Shown here: in pieces, positions 1 to 10,905 of the stretch
How the letters are laid out: each line of letters opens with the position of its first letter
Position numbering within the stretch: the first letter of the stretch is position 1
Assembly (NCBI RefSeq): GCF_963855985.1
Contig: NC_087109.1
Span: 9,382,001 to 9,446,000 of the forward strand
Origin: Ostrinia nubilalis
Lineage: Eukaryota; Arthropoda; Insecta; Lepidoptera; Crambidae
Length of the DNA: 64,000 nucleotides
Reading direction: 5' to 3'
The notes under the pieces: model-generated
Seen by the model: only the letters and a program-made list of their open reading frames with translations
Database searches by the model: none
What the model was told of the DNA's origin: nothing
Translations under genes and position numbers: made by a program

Positions 1-59
1 ATCTCTATCTGTGATAGAAATTTTTTTGTAGTTTATCTGAGGGATAAGTTCCTAATATG

Positions 60-120
60 GTGTTAAGTGAGATACAGTCTAGGATGGTACATATCTGCCC
101 TGTAATTGCCTAATCACTTA
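60..120 (+). repeat. Dispersed fragment with gagatacagtctaggatgg
   Basis: The same short block occurs at 15632-15690 and 25192-25245 (gtgagatgcagtctaggat). It is a piece of a common interspersed repeat, class uncertain. Confidence 0.6.
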
Positions 121-129
121 CAGGGCATT

Positions 130-317
130 TATTACTGACTGACTGACATAGTGATCTATCAACGCACAGCCCAAACCACTTGACGGATCGGGCTGAAATT
201 TGGCATGCAGGTAGATGTTATGACGTAGGATAAGAAAGGATTTTACGAAACTCCACCTCTAAGGGGGTAAAACGGGAATACGGGATCCACACGTACGAAG
301 TCACGGGCGGCCGCTAG
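130..317 (+). mobile_element. Helitron 3' part, GGGCGGCCGCTAG type
   Basis: gatctatcaacgcacagccc, ttggcatgcaggtagatgtt and cacgggcggccgctag. The copy at 38748 is its inverted relative; the Helitron at 11433 has the same 3' end. Confidence 0.8.
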
Positions 318-660
318 ATATACATTATTTTTAACCTATTTTTTAGTGAACGTGTAATTAAATTGACTTAAAAAATTCAGTAAGCAGTGGGACTTCTGCC
401 ACAAATTCCATTATACTTTTATTCCCGAATATAAATATTCAAGGCGTATAATCGAGGCGTTTACATAAAACGAAGATAAGCGGTCTAACATGAATAATTC
501 AATGTTATTTTGTGATATCACTGATTTCTGCTGACTAGTAAAAGGGTGAATACTCCTACAAATGTGCGGTGATGCGGGCTGTATTTCAAATGGGATGAGA
601 CTACAATTTTAGACTCATTTGTAATCGCTAAGCTTTGTATAAAACGTTAATGTATACTGT

Positions 661-835
661 CTGGCTGGCTACCACGTCTTTTGTCAAGCCCGTCACCAGC
701 ACGAAAATGTTAACAGCATTGTTGTGTTTCGGCAGTTGGAGGTAAGAAAGTCAGTTTATCTGTAGACGAAGACTCCGGGTGTAGTTCGCTACCTTCGACC
801 TGATCATCAGCATCTAACCTAGATGCAGGGCGAAG
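661..835 (+). mobile_element. SINE family A fragment
   Basis: ctggctggctaccac, gttaacagcattgttgtgtt and cttcgacctgatcatcagc match the middle and 3' part of the 58148 copy. The tRNA-like head is missing. Confidence 0.75.
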
Positions 836-1197
836 AGTTTATCCATTGTGATTAAAAGTAATAAAGTTTAATCAAAATCTGAGCAGAAATTAGTAAGAAC
901 CGTCCATCTAGGTACCCACTCAAACATAATATTACTATAATATGTAGATTGCAAGTTAGACAATAACAGCTTCACAGAAACTAATACATAAACATTAGTT
1001 ATCGTCGTACAATAATATGTATAATAAACTATGTTCATAGCTATGTTCATCAGAAATAATCTAGGGTTCTTATAGTGAAAGAATTTTTCAAATCTGTTTG
1101 GTAGTTTCGTAGCCCATTCAATACAAACAAATAATCAAATCTTTTTAGTTTTTAATTAGTGTAGAAGTGTAGACTACACCTTCCTCCTACGCACTTC

Positions 1198-1332
1198 AAC
1201 ATCTACATCCTCTTTTCCCCTATCTCCCCTGGAGAACAATCAACATCTATACAACCCTCTTTTCCCCTGTCTCCCCTGGATAAAAATCAACATCTACACT
1301 GTAACCTTTCCCCTGTCTCCCCTGGAGAACAA
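1198..1332 (+). repeat. Three-copy tandem repeat of about 53 bp
   Basis: caacatctacatcctctttt and cccctatctcccctgga recur three times. The 91-codon minus frame crossing it is not a credible gene. Confidence 0.82.
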
Positions 1333-1561
1333 GTTCTTTCATCTCCAAACCTTTATGTAGGTACATAGAACAGCACTTCACTTGGATCCTTTTCCGATTG
1401 TAGGCCAAGGGCACGCATCGCGACCCAGTTCGTGACTTACTAAATAGGCCATCAAATACCAGGTGAGATGGGTAAAAGGTAAGGTGGGACTTCTCATGGG
1501 AAATGTAGGTAGCATCTCTCACCGATATGTTTTGTGAGAATTGGAATGTTTTATTTCAATA

Positions 1562-1764
1562 CTAGCTTTCCGCCCGCGGCTTCGCCCGCGTGGAATTTTG
1601 TCTGTCACAGAAAAACTTTAACGCGCGCGTCCCTGTTTCAAAAACCGGGATAAAACTATCTCTATGCCAAATTTCATCAAAATCGGTTTAGTGGTTTAGA
1701 CGTGAAAGCAAGACAGGCACACAGACAGACAGACCGAGTTACTTTCGCATTTTTAATATTAGTA
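1562..1764 (-). mobile_element. Helitron-type short element
   Basis: On the minus strand it runs from tactaatattaaaaatgcg to cgcgggcggaaagctag, with the gcgggcgaagccgcggg hairpin before CTAG. It is followed by T and carries no gene. Confidence 0.85.
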
Positions 1765-2532
1765 TACTAGAAGTATAGATGGGTAAAAATACATTTCTCT
1801 CGTATTATGTGTAAGTTGCCAGTTACTGGTCAAATAAGGGTCAGGTGTCGAATGTGCAGAAATTTGTTGGGTTTTAATAGAAATGTTTTAAAATACTCAT
1901 TAAAGTAGTTAAAATATTCGTCTTTAAAGTTATGTTAATAAGAAAGTTAAGGGTTTGGTAGAGTCCATTGTGTTAGACTACTTATCTATGATTTTTCAGT
2001 TGAAAATAAACTACATAATACATGTGAAACTTACGACATTTTGCTTATGTACGTGGTGACTGAAGATACCTACTTTTATTGTTATCATTTCCATTTCACC
2101 CATGTATTATTGCATTATTCCATTATTTTGGAATTTATTTCCATTAGATATTCCAAAAACACCAATGACGCCCTAACTAAACTCATTAAATAGTAAAAAC
2201 ACTAACTAAAACAAGCTCCAACCATTATCATTTGTCTCGCCGCCTTAAAATCGCATTTCACCGCTCCATTATTCCATTCCAATAAAAATTCCAACTAAAT
2301 CCCGCGCTGTTGCAAATAACGTCCGTACAAATTGCTCGTTGGGAACTTCAGTATTCCAGTAATGCTGTGTAAGTGTTAACAAACGACTCAGCAATTCCAT
2401 TAATCACTCTTGTTTGGAATAGGATTAATTAATGCGTGGTAAACATTTCGGTGCAATGTTTTTTGTTTAGGCTGATTTATAGGCAGATTTTATGGTAATA
2501 GAAATGTAAATGGACTGGCCATATTATTATTA
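1765..2532. other. No recognisable gene or repeat
   Basis: AT-rich non-coding sequence with scattered short inverted words (ccattattcc, ggaat); no open frame with coding character. Confidence 0.6.
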
Positions 2533-2690
2533 TAGTTTTTGCAACTCACGAAGGCGAGTGAGTTTTACTTGTGTGTGTACGTGTACGTGCACATAATGAT
2601 AGTGTAATTTCTACCAAAACTTTTGAAAAACGCACACTAGCGAGCCAGCACACATGTAAAGCTCACTCACCTTCGTGAATTCAACAACTA
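2533..2690. mobile_element. MITE with CACGAAGGCGAGTGAG ends (copy 1)
   Basis: The ends cactcacgaaggcgagtgag-like and its complement ctcactcaccttcgtgaatt fold back over about 40 bp. Both termini read TATAGTT, consistent with a TA target. A second copy is at 5714-5868. Confidence 0.8.
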
Positions 2691-4326
2691 TACATATACT
2701 GTGTGAAAAGGTGGAAAACTAGAGCCAACTAGTGACTTGAACTGAGGAACATCAGCGTCTCAGACTAGTATGGAAAGGAAAAAGTAGATGAGACAAGCAA
2801 CAAGGTGGAATGCCGGATAGCTGGTCTTGGGACCTTACAGCACCATGGTGGTAGCCTACAGACGGTAATAGAAAGCTTTGGAGAAGCTGAAGGCTTTTTA
2901 CTAGCCTCTGTCAAAAGCCAAACGCTAAGAATGTTAAGTGTGAGATATAAGTATCTAAAATAACATGAAGTTTAGGAATCCAATCCATAATTTTTACAAT
3001 TTCGAAAAATTGCACTAATCTTTTGATTAATTTAGTAGCGTGTACTAATAATTACTGCTTACTCGAAAAACGAGCAACAAGATTAAAAGAGCAGCGATCT
3101 ACATATTATTATACCATCTCCACCACAGATATGGATAGATGCAGCATGTGAAAAAAATTGTATGAAGCCGAGCGTGCCACTTTTTAAACGTCATTAGTGT
3201 CATTTTAGCGAATTTTAGTGATTGCCGCAACGTAAAAATAATCGTATCATCGTACTGCATTCGCAAAGTCATCGAAAGATATCGTGTGACTCGATTCGAA
3301 AATTAATTAATTCCGATAAAACTGATAATTTGTTAAATACAAAACCAAAAACATCTTTATTTACCTTTGTAATCTTTTAAAATTAGTAATCTTTATTTAA
3401 AAACACCTTTTTAAATAAATTAATTCTTACAAATCGTCAAATCTCGTTATTTTTTTTACCCTACCAGCGTTTCAAGATAAAAATTTGTCAAGTGCATGAA
3501 TACATGGATCAGTGTGTGTCTTTTTGTTATGAGTAAGTACGATTCCTTGGCATCGGTATGAGTGCACCACATACAGGGACCATGGTTTTAACTCTTAAGA
3601 GTACATCGCAGGATATGTATTAAAAACAATGCTACTTTATACTTCTTCTACTGCTACTTTATTCTAATTAATTATGTGTTACTTGTGCTGTTAATTACAA
3701 TTCTCAATCCGTAAATAATTTCTTCTTTCTACCGTGTTCGTACTACTGTCCTCGTAAAATCATCGTAACCGATTGTTGTAATCGGATTACATGAACATCA
3801 CTCGACCATGTATGTCCATTTGGACATATCGGAATGGCACGCTTTGACGATCAACTTGCTGTATCTACTCTAATCCATATAATATGTGATCTCCACCCTC
3901 TGTTTCTCTCATAATCGACATCTTAGTCGTTTTCAGTGTCCATCAAACACCGCCCCACATTCTTTCAGGCCTACCTGAAGACCTAGATTGTTAAAGAGGG
4001 CGCTGGTAAAATATGCAAAGAGGCCGGAGGTCGAGCACCTCTTGCCTCCTTTCAACATGGTCGCCAAGGCCAGCTGAGGCTTGGAAAGGCATTAGATAAA
4101 ACCATTATGTAGCCCTTTTTATCATCAGGAAGATGAATAAAATTGCGTACCTACCGGCCGCGGGAGCAACCATTATGTAGCCTAAAGTGGCTATGATATT
4201 TATTGGAATTTATTAGATCTAATAAATAAATCTTAATAATCCACTTTTTTAAACACGCAATTAATTTTCTACTTTTTGCAGCTCTTTTTTGGAATCCATT
4301 TGTTTTTTTATCTCTTTTATTATGTA
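2691..4326. other. No recognisable gene
   Basis: Unique-looking non-coding sequence. A GC-richer stretch at 3990-4090 has no sustained frame. Confidence 0.55.
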
Positions 4327-4796
4327 CAGTCACGGAATGAAAAGGTTCGTCAGTTTTCAAATTGATTCCTTCAACGAATCGCGAGCACATGTTACCTTTT
4401 GAAACTATGTAACAGAATAATCTCGAGTTAGAGAAAATAATCTTTAACTGTTTGTCAGTAAAGTTCAAAATTATTCAGATCAAAGTTGTTTGACGATTTA
4501 TCTTGTCAAGAAGATTATTATGATTGTAAACTAAAACCTTCTTGTTGGTTCAACCTGCCATTATTGTTTCTATTAAATAAAAAAAACTATTGTCAATTGG
4601 TCAATGTCATCATTGCATTGCACTGATGGGATAGAAAAATAAACAAGCAAAACCTTATTCGTTAGCAAACGTCACATTTATTTTAATGTTAGCAGCACTG
4701 TTTCTTGCACTGTTATGTTGGCAGGTTTGATTCTTACAGTACCTAGTGCAAGCGAAAACCGACACTAAGGTGACGAACCTTTTCATTCCGCGACTG
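4327..4796. mobile_element. TA-target MITE with CAGTCACGGAATG ends
   Basis: This 470-bp element has ends CAGTCACGGAATGAAAAGG and CCTTTTCATTCCGCGACTG, with TA on both sides. It fits a Tc1/mariner-type non-autonomous element. The 105-codon frame at 4151-4468 crosses its left boundary and is not a gene. Confidence 0.85.
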
Positions 4797-5463
4797 TACC
4801 TGTGTCTTGCCTGCTTGTATACCTTTCCTTCAAATGAAAAAAACTATTCTATTCTATTTTCTATTAATAAAATTGAGGCAAGTGCGAGTTCAGATGCACA
4901 TCCATTACCATCTCACAAGATTCAATACTATGTTTATTACCTTGCAATACCTTCTTAAATCATGTAGAAATAAATATGCAATACAACATGTTTTTTGTAT
5001 ATGAGCCGTTCATTTTTTTCTATTAAGAAATTTTTCATCATCATCATGCATTATGACGTTATTTAGTTTTTACTACAGGAGTACGGGCTTCACTAATTTA
5101 AGTTAGACAAATGAGGATTTGGCCTCTAAAAAGGCCGTATAGTTTAGAAATTCCCCAGGTTTGATATTTTTCCTCGTTCATTGTTAAGTACAGTCGATAA
5201 TACGGAAAGGCAGAACGATACTAATAGACAGACAGTGGCAGTTAAGTAAAAGGTCCCTTGGCACCCTCTAGGTACCTACGGAACCCTGCAATGTAGCGAG
5301 TGCAAAGTAGATCCCTTTGAATGTTTGACGAGGTCACGCACCTACGCTTTCAGAAGCTTCAAAAGACAGGCTGAATGGAGGCATTCCTAGGGCTGCCACT
5401 GCGATGTAAAAATCATTTTATATTATGGTTGTTGTAATTCAGCAGCAGATCAAGCGCCGCTAG

Positions 5464-5690
5464 TGGAACTGGATTGGCCACACTCTCCGAAGGGACCCCG
5501 ATCACATCCCTAAGCAGGCTCTGGATTGGAATCCCCAAGGAAAACGCAAACGTGGTCGACCCAGGCAAACTTGGCGGCGCACTGTAGCGGACGAGGCGAA
5601 GAAGATCGGCAAGACCTGGAGCGAGATCAAGCGAGAAGCTCAAGACCGAACGAGATGGAGGACTGTTGTGGACGCCCTCTGCCCCATCTA
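5464..5690 (+). pseudogene. RTE-type LINE C-terminal fragment
   Basis: The plus frame reads NWIGHTLRRDPDHIPKQALD, then GKRKRGRPRQTWRRTV, then GKTWSEIKREAQDRTRWRTV, ending DALCPI and a stop. This is the conserved C-terminal tail after the reverse transcriptase of many RTE-like LINEs. A stop sits just before the tryptophan at the left edge. Everything upstream is missing, so it is a 5'-truncated dead copy. Confidence 0.85.
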
Positions 5691-5713
5691 GGGGACATAG
5701 GACCATAAGTCAA

Positions 5714-5868
5714 GTTGTTGTAATTCACAAAGGCGAGTGAGCTTTACATGTGTGGTGGCTCGCTACTGTTCGTTTTTCAAAAGTTTTGATAGTCTTTTTT
5801 TTGACACTATCGTTATGTGCATGTACACGTACACACACAAGTAAAGCTTCGTGAGTTGCTAGAACTAT
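5714..5868. mobile_element. MITE with CACGAAGGCGAGTGAG ends (copy 2)
   Basis: Shares aaggcgagtgagctttacat and gtacacgtacacacacaagt with the copy at 2533-2690. Its left end directly abuts the RTE-type LINE fragment at 5464-5690. Confidence 0.78.
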
Positions 5869-5873
5869 ACTAG

Positions 5874-6030
5874 ACTAGCTGACCCAGCAAACGTGGTTTG
5901 AACCTAGGGGCATGAAAAAAAGTTTACGTACTGTCAGACCTACTGCCTAAACACACAAAATGTTATAAGGATCGATTCAGTCGTTTCGGGGAAATTTTGT
6001 TACAAACACGAGACACGAGAATTGTGAAAA
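5874..6030 (-). mobile_element. Helitron-like fragment, ctagctgacccagcaaacg type
   Basis: Starts ctagctgacccagcaaacgt and contains cgattcagtcgtttcggg, typical of lepidopteran Helitron ends. Confidence 0.58.
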
Positions 6031-6548
6031 GCAACCAAAGCTTTTCTGATGTATAATAATAACATTATAGAGTTTCGTGGTTTTGTTTGAGGAAGTAAGT
6101 AATAAACATCCATCTTTCAAACTTTTTCGACCAGTATTATGTAACTAGTAGTATTTGGTATTAAGCAATATTTACTCACTTTACCTACCTACATGAGAAA
6201 CATCACATAAGCTAACAATCAAAAACCTATAAAATTTTGATAAGACTGCAGCGAGCTTTTTTCAAATCAAAAGTGACAACCCTATGTTTCTTTCAGTAAA
6301 TCTCAGCTTATTATAAAAGAAGACTTGCATTCGAGCGTGCTACACGCGTGGCCTCAATACATAAGTTTATTCATTTGCTTGAAATAAAAGAGGTAAAAAT
6401 ATAAGGAAGTACGGTAAAAAAGTAGTGAGGTAAAAATAACATCGTGAAAAAGTGTTTTGGCCAGTTTTTCACGAAAAAATATCGACAAATTAGCGTTTAC
6501 AATAAAACTTTTTTCGGTAATCTCTTAAGATTTTTAACAATACTCTTA

Positions 6549-6666
6549 GGCTGGGTTGCACCATCTTACTTTAACTTTGACAAACGTCAAAAATCTGTTA
6601 AACTCCATACAAAAAACACCGGTTATCGTTATAGTTACGATCAAATTTAAGTGGTGCAACTCAGCC
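6549..6666. mobile_element. PIF/Harbinger-type MITE, family GGCTGGGTTGCACCA (copy 1)
   Basis: This 118-bp element has ends GGCTGGGTTGCACCA and, on the complement, GGCTGAGTTGCACCA, with TTA on both sides. The interior shares tgacaaacgtcaaaaatctg with the copies at 53.3-57.8 kb, in opposite orientation. Confidence 0.9.
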
Positions 6667-6884
6667 TTAATTCTTCGTACAAATACGAACTTTCGGAAAT
6701 AAACTCTTAATGAAACTAACATTTTTCACAAACGAATTATTCCACCTTTTTCCTTATTAGCTTTTCCCTAGCCAATTACAAAAAAAATTCAAGCGATCTA
6801 ATTTCGGGAACTAAGAAGTATTAATTTAATTCTTCGAAGAAATTGAGTTATCCATTTAGTGGTTTTAGATGGAGATTAACACTT

Positions 6885-7043
6885 AGTAGGCGCACACTTG
6901 GCCGATAGTTGTGCCCGATTTTGAATCGTATGAAGCATCGGCCAAATCGAATCGGCGTAGTGTGCGCACTCCCATACATGCCCATGCTGATCAACTGCCC
7001 GATTAAACTATTGAAAGACGAAAAATCAACGGTGTGCGCCTAC
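6885..7043. mobile_element. MITE with GTAGGCGCACAC ends
   Basis: The ends agtaggcgcacac and gtgtgcgcctact are complementary, and cttag/ctcttaa lies around them. Boundaries are approximate and the superfamily is unknown. Confidence 0.68.
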
Positions 7044-7550
7044 TCTTAACACCAGGTGCGATTGCGGTCAACGCCAAAAAAGAATTACGTACCTATTTAT
7101 TTTTCTTTTTTTATTAAAGTTCTTGTGGCCAGGATTTTCAATTTTTTTCTTCTTTTCCGAACCGATTGTTTTTCGTTTTTTTATCCCGCCAAGAAGTCTA
7201 TTTTTGTTTCAGTACTTTCTTATTTCGTTTTCTTCACGTATTGTTTCCCTAAGCTCTTTATTACTCACAATCGCATCTCGCCAGCGAATTCACTCTGAGA
7301 AGCCATTATGAAAATAAGTCCATTTGTGTATCGAATTGCCTCCGGAGTATGAGAGGGTATTGTTTCGGGAACAGAGTATTTCCAAGGGACTTTCTTGTTA
7401 AAACACCAATGAAATACGTAATTTTTGCTGACAAGGAAAACGATGAAATGCAATTTTCGGGCATTGCTTCGTTTATAGACTTCGAATACCTACATAGACA
7501 GTTGTTGGGATTGTTATGTTAAAGACGTAGATTTTTATAGAGGGGATTAA

Positions 7551-7685
7551 CACCCGTATTTACAAACGATGCTTGCTTAAGTGAAGCAGCGAATCGAACG
7601 CACAGCGTTGGAAAGAGCTCTGTGATTGGTTCGTGTGTCACCCTTTGCCTCCATGCGCGTTATTATCGCATGCATATTAATGTTA
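7551..7685. mobile_element. MITE, CGCCCGTATTCACAAAC family (copy 1, right end decayed)
   Basis: Starts CACCCGTATTTACAAACGAT, in opposite orientation to the copies at 22.7 and 55.9 kb. The interior motif gaacgcacagcgttg is shared. The right end is degraded, so the boundary is approximate. Confidence 0.7.
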
Positions 7686-8468
7686 AAACGAGTCCAACTA
7701 GCCACTTAGGTTTTTAAAATAATGTTTTTATTTTTTATGTAGGACGTAAGTAGGTATACATGATATTTATAGCCAGTGATTTCAAGCAAGTTAAAGAATG
7801 ACTTTCAGTTAAAAATAAATTGGGTTTCAAGGATAAATAATGTCAATGAATTTTTGAATAACGTAGATAGGTATATTGCATTAGAGAGCTTACTGATAAA
7901 ATCTTTATTTCACTGTTTGTTCTTGGATACCTATTTTGCGAGAGATTTTTCTTTTCTTTTATTCTTGCAACACAATATTTTGCTACGAAAAAAGGTATTT
8001 ATCCCTTTTGTATTTCGTAACATGACAAATAAAGTAACCCGTGATCAACTAATATTGGTCCGTGGGACAAAAATGGAAACATGTTCAATATATTTTTATA
8101 CAAACAAGTCCGCCGTTCCATTGTTATTATATTAGACTTAATTGAAATATTTTCTATAAGAGCGGATTATAAAACACTCAAATGTTTCGTATGCGTATAC
8201 GGATACGCATTCAGAAAAACGACGAAGGACAACGCAACAACGAATGCAACGAAAGTTGAAGCGAATGCATACTCAGACTGATGTAATATTTGAATTCAGA
8301 ACACACAAATCAGTCAGAATACGCAAGACATCTGCGCGACAAGCGTATACAGATACAAATCTTCGCTCGTGTTGATCGGCTCAACTCTCGCTGCGAGACC
8401 TATATCACTAAAGTAATTGTCTTAACGCACTCTTGTTGCGCGAAAAGTAATTATCTTAACGTACTGAC
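7686..8468. other. Presumed intron downstream of the WAP exon; nothing recognisable
   Basis: AT-rich at first. At 8180-8400 short words such as gcgtatacggatacgcattc recur imperfectly. The 119-codon plus frame at 7776-8135 is AT-rich with no recognisable motif and no splice context. No minus-strand exon in phase 1 was found. Confidence 0.5.
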
Positions 8469-8571
8469 CTGGTTTGATGCAGGACATCCCGCAGGCTCCG
8501 TCGCAGAGGCACTTCTTCTTCTTGCTCTTGCAGTCTTCGTCTGATGAGCACTTGCGGAGACACTTCTGGCC
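8469..8571 (-). CDS. Exon encoding the core of a WAP (four-disulfide core) domain
   Basis: This minus-strand exon has a canonical acceptor (attgtattccag) and donor (CCAG followed by gtcagt). Its 103 bases read GQKCLRKCSSDEDC, then a lysine run, then KCLCDGACGMSCIKP. Joined to the exon at 9941-10104, it gives eight cysteines with spacing C-x12-C-x2-C-x5-C-x6-C-x1-C-x3-C-x3-C. This is the WAP pattern, including the typical CG-x2-C-x2-P ending. C5 and C6 are separated by one residue, whereas in many vertebrate WAP domains they are adjacent. WAP domains are extracellular; known members are protease inhibitors, antimicrobial factors or synaptic scaffold proteins. The function here cannot be told from the domain alone. 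The exon ends in phase 1, so a further exon must lie to the left; none was recognised between 1 and 8468. Confidence 0.87.
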
Positions 8572-8637
8572 CTGGAATACAATTTAAATGTCAATAAAAC
8601 AGGCGACAATAGCCCAATGATACTGACATCTGCCTAA

Positions 8638-8905
8638 CCATCTTTGCGGTCTACTGGTGGAACACCTTTTTCCAGAGGTTTCAGGCTTGATGACCAGAGG
8701 GGGGAATTTTTTTTACTTAGTTGTATGGTTTGTTCTAAGTCCGCCTGGCTAGTAACGACCACGATCTATCTATCGCCATAACAAAGTTATATTGTGAGTG
8801 TGATGGTTCGTCAGTAGTAGGTGGTAAGAAGCTATTCCTGTGTGGTTGAGGACTCCTAATAAAGCTCCCTATCACCTTCGTCCTGATTATCACTTTCCAT
8901 TATAG
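8638..8905 (+). mobile_element. Decayed SINE family A copy in the WAP intron
   Basis: tgcggtctactggtgg, gtccgcctggctagtaacga and caccttcgtcctgattatca follow the order of the family but with many changes. Confidence 0.68.
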
Positions 8906-9509
8906 GTGTCAAAATGGAATAATTTACATTTCATTCCTTTGCACCTTGTACTTTTACTGGACTTTGAAATAATATGTAGGTGGTTTGAGGGTAGCTTTGA
9001 AGGTGTGCGAAGTACAGCCACAGCACAGAAGACCATACACTCTATTGAAAATTCGTCCGTATTACTACTGTATAAGTTATCATAACTTGATGTCCCTGCT
9101 ACCATCTGTACATTGAAGTCGAGTAGTATCTAAAGTTCAGTTTACCTAGGACAATGTTTGACTAATGTTGCCTTAGGACAGTTTAAAACACCTGCCATAA
9201 TACGTATATCATAGTCAGGCCAGTATTGTGTTCAAGTAATTTAAATTCCTTTCTATTCACCATAGAGGTAGAGGTAGTACTATCGGCCACAGTGTTAATT
9301 ATCCATTTTCAATTTTGCTCTCGCTCTTATCAAAGGTGATTATTTGCGATAGAACGAGACGACATGACCGGCAATGGGTAGTTAATACTGTTGCCTATAA
9401 TACCTATAAGTATTTACTTAATTACTGTGTGATAATTATGATAGGTAAAGACCATTATCATCATTTACACATACACTGATAATACTATGTAACATGGGTT
9501 AATAAACCC

Positions 9510-9665
9510 AAGATGATTGTATGTTCCAGCAGTTGGAGGTACGATAACCAGTTACTCTGTGAGGATTCTGGGTGAAGCTCGTTTCCACCTTCGGCCTGAA
9601 CGTCACTTTCCATCAGGTGAGATGCATGCCAAGAGCCTCCCCGTTGTGGATAAAAAACGACAGAC
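9510..9665 (+). mobile_element. SINE family A 3' portion in the WAP intron
   Basis: gttccagcagttggaggtac, ccaccttcggcctgaacg and gttgtggataaaaaacgaca correspond to the last half of the SINE. Confidence 0.8.
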
Positions 9666-9680
9666 CAGCAGCATAGTGAT

Positions 9681-9790
9681 ACGGGACTATTCCCACCTCT
9701 CTTTCCCACCACTGCAACTCCTGTGTAGCCAGGATCTACAGCTTGACCGCCAATAAAAACCCAACCAGTGAAGGTCAAGTTTGTCCCTCA
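9681..9790 (-). mobile_element. 5'-truncated retroposed repeat with 14-bp target duplication
   Basis: This 110-bp repeat is flanked by exact AGCAGCATAGTGAT on both sides (9667-9680, 9791-9804). Its minus strand encodes VFIGGQAVDPGYTG and VGKRGGNSP, also found in the longer copies at 18190, 24990, 34108 and 51066. The long duplication and fragmentary length fit LINE-driven insertion. Confidence 0.85.
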
Positions 9791-9934
9791 AGCAGCATAG
9801 TGATGTGCTCCTCGACGGTGAGTTGCTCAAACTATCCCTCTCTGTTTTTCTCTTTCTCGTCACTTTGTCTATGGTCTGTTATGCATCCGTCCAAGCCATT
9901 TTAGTACTTATTATTATGGGGTCATAAGGGGAAT

Positions 9935-9941
9935 ACTTGCC
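9935..9941 (-). promoter_or_regulatory. GC-type 5' splice donor
   Basis: On the minus strand the junction reads CTG|GCAAGT. Using it keeps both flanking exons in frame and completes the WAP cysteine pattern. No GT donor near here does the same. Confidence 0.65.
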
Positions 9942-10104
9942 AGCATAGTAGCCTGCTCTTCGTCCCTCGGACACTGCGCCGACGGCGAATTCCGCGGGTT
10001 TTTATACACTCGGCCGTCATCGTCGGCGTCGGCGCGACTCTGCGGCGTGGTGTCGTCTTCGTCGTCGTCGTCGTCGCTGGCCGTCGGGTTCGGCAGGGCT
10101 GATA
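9941..10104 (-). CDS. Internal exon of a WAP-domain gene: acidic linker plus first WAP cysteine
   Basis: On the minus strand this 164-bp segment follows an acceptor (tttgttccag) and ends at a GC donor (gcaagt). Skipping the first two bases gives 54 open codons with strong GC codon bias. They read SALPNPTASDDDDD, then an acidic and polar linker, then SAQCPRDEEQATML. It ends on a codon boundary, and the next exon (8469-8571) also starts on one. The CPRDEEQATML stretch supplies the first cysteine of the WAP domain completed in that exon. The upstream exon must end with one base of a split codon. A longer open frame over the same bases (9922-10242) is a shadow: it ignores the splice sites and lacks the cysteine pattern. 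The gene identity is not established. Secreted invertebrate proteins combining WAP with sushi repeats (LEV-9 type) are one candidate, but no sushi exon is visible here. Confidence 0.82.
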
Positions 10105-10134
10105 CTGGAACAAACGAAAATGAGACTTAATGAT

Positions 10135-10287
10135 ATGAAGTTTTAAGTTTATTTTGTGACAAATGCTAGAAGTCTCAAATTTTGCATGGGGGTTCCTTTT
10201 AGAACGTAGGTGCTCACTAAGACGGGATTTTGCAAAATTCAACCCCTAAGGGGGTAAAATGAGATCCACGCGTACGAAGTCCGCTAG
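10135..10287 (+). mobile_element. Helitron 3' part, CCGCTAG type
   Basis: attttgcatgggggttcctt, aagggggtaaaatgagatcc and gtacgaagtccgctag|T. It lies 30 bp upstream of the WAP exon acceptor. Confidence 0.75.
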
Positions 10288-10792
10288 TTATCTACTAAAA
10301 ACAATATCAAAAAGTAAGTAAATCTTGTATCAGAATCATTTCAGTTAATTAAATATCATGTTCAAAACAGAATACATTGCTTTGATCTCAACTTAATATC
10401 AAATATTGAATCTAATCTAATATCCAAATAAAATTACTTATTTGGTCTCGTAAAGAAAAATATGGGATTTATTTGGAAGATTCGTCCGTTTTTCTTCAAA
10501 TTGGGGATATGATAAATACGGGCTTTGATAGGATTTGTTTCTTGTCCGTTTCGTTTACCTTTTTGTTCTAAAGGTAATGGATAAGTAGAATCGCTCACTT
10601 CACAATAGCTACTTATATTAAAATCGTAGACATTTTCAGTGTTATTACAAAAAGTTAAACGCATATAGCAATAGATATTTAGTGATTTTAAACAAGTGTT
10701 CAACGTGTGTTTAACGTTTTTGTAATTAGGCCCTTTGTGTGTAAAGATTTGTAAGTGAGTGGAAGATGTGAAAATAAGGTTTGTTTTATACC

Positions 10793-10905
10793 AAATGACG
10801 TCCACAGCTGGACAAAGGCCTCTCCTAAGAATTTCTACACTGACCGGTCCTGCAGAGCTTCCCGCGACCTTCATTAGATCGTCAGTCCATAGAGTAACAC
10901 TCAAA
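10793..10905 (-). mobile_element. RTE LINE 3' fragment, AACG-tail subfamily, old
   Basis: atgacgtccacagctggaca, ggtcctgcagagcttcccgc and tcagtccatagag. Confidence 0.72.

Larger units (their letters stand above)
8572..9940 (-). other. Intron of the WAP gene with a GC-AG boundary pair
   Basis: This 1369-bp intron separates the two WAP exons. On the minus strand it starts GCAAGT instead of GT and ends in a standard AG. GC donors are a known minor class and usually carry exactly this AAGT continuation. The intron holds two SINE fragments (8638-8905 and 9510-9665) and a 110-bp retroposed fragment with a 14-bp duplication (9681-9790). Confidence 0.72.

Noticed and set aside
7776..8135. 119-codon plus-strand open frame
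   Set aside because: AT-rich, no domain, and it lies in presumed intron; composition matches the flanking non-coding DNA.
9922..10242. 106-codon minus-strand open frame
   Set aside because: It overlaps the WAP exon in the wrong frame and runs through the splice acceptor; the spliced frame gives the cysteine pattern instead.
10434..10904. 156-codon minus-strand open frame
   Set aside because: Its N-terminal part is the RTE 3' fragment at 10793-10905 and the rest is AT-rich intron-like sequence.
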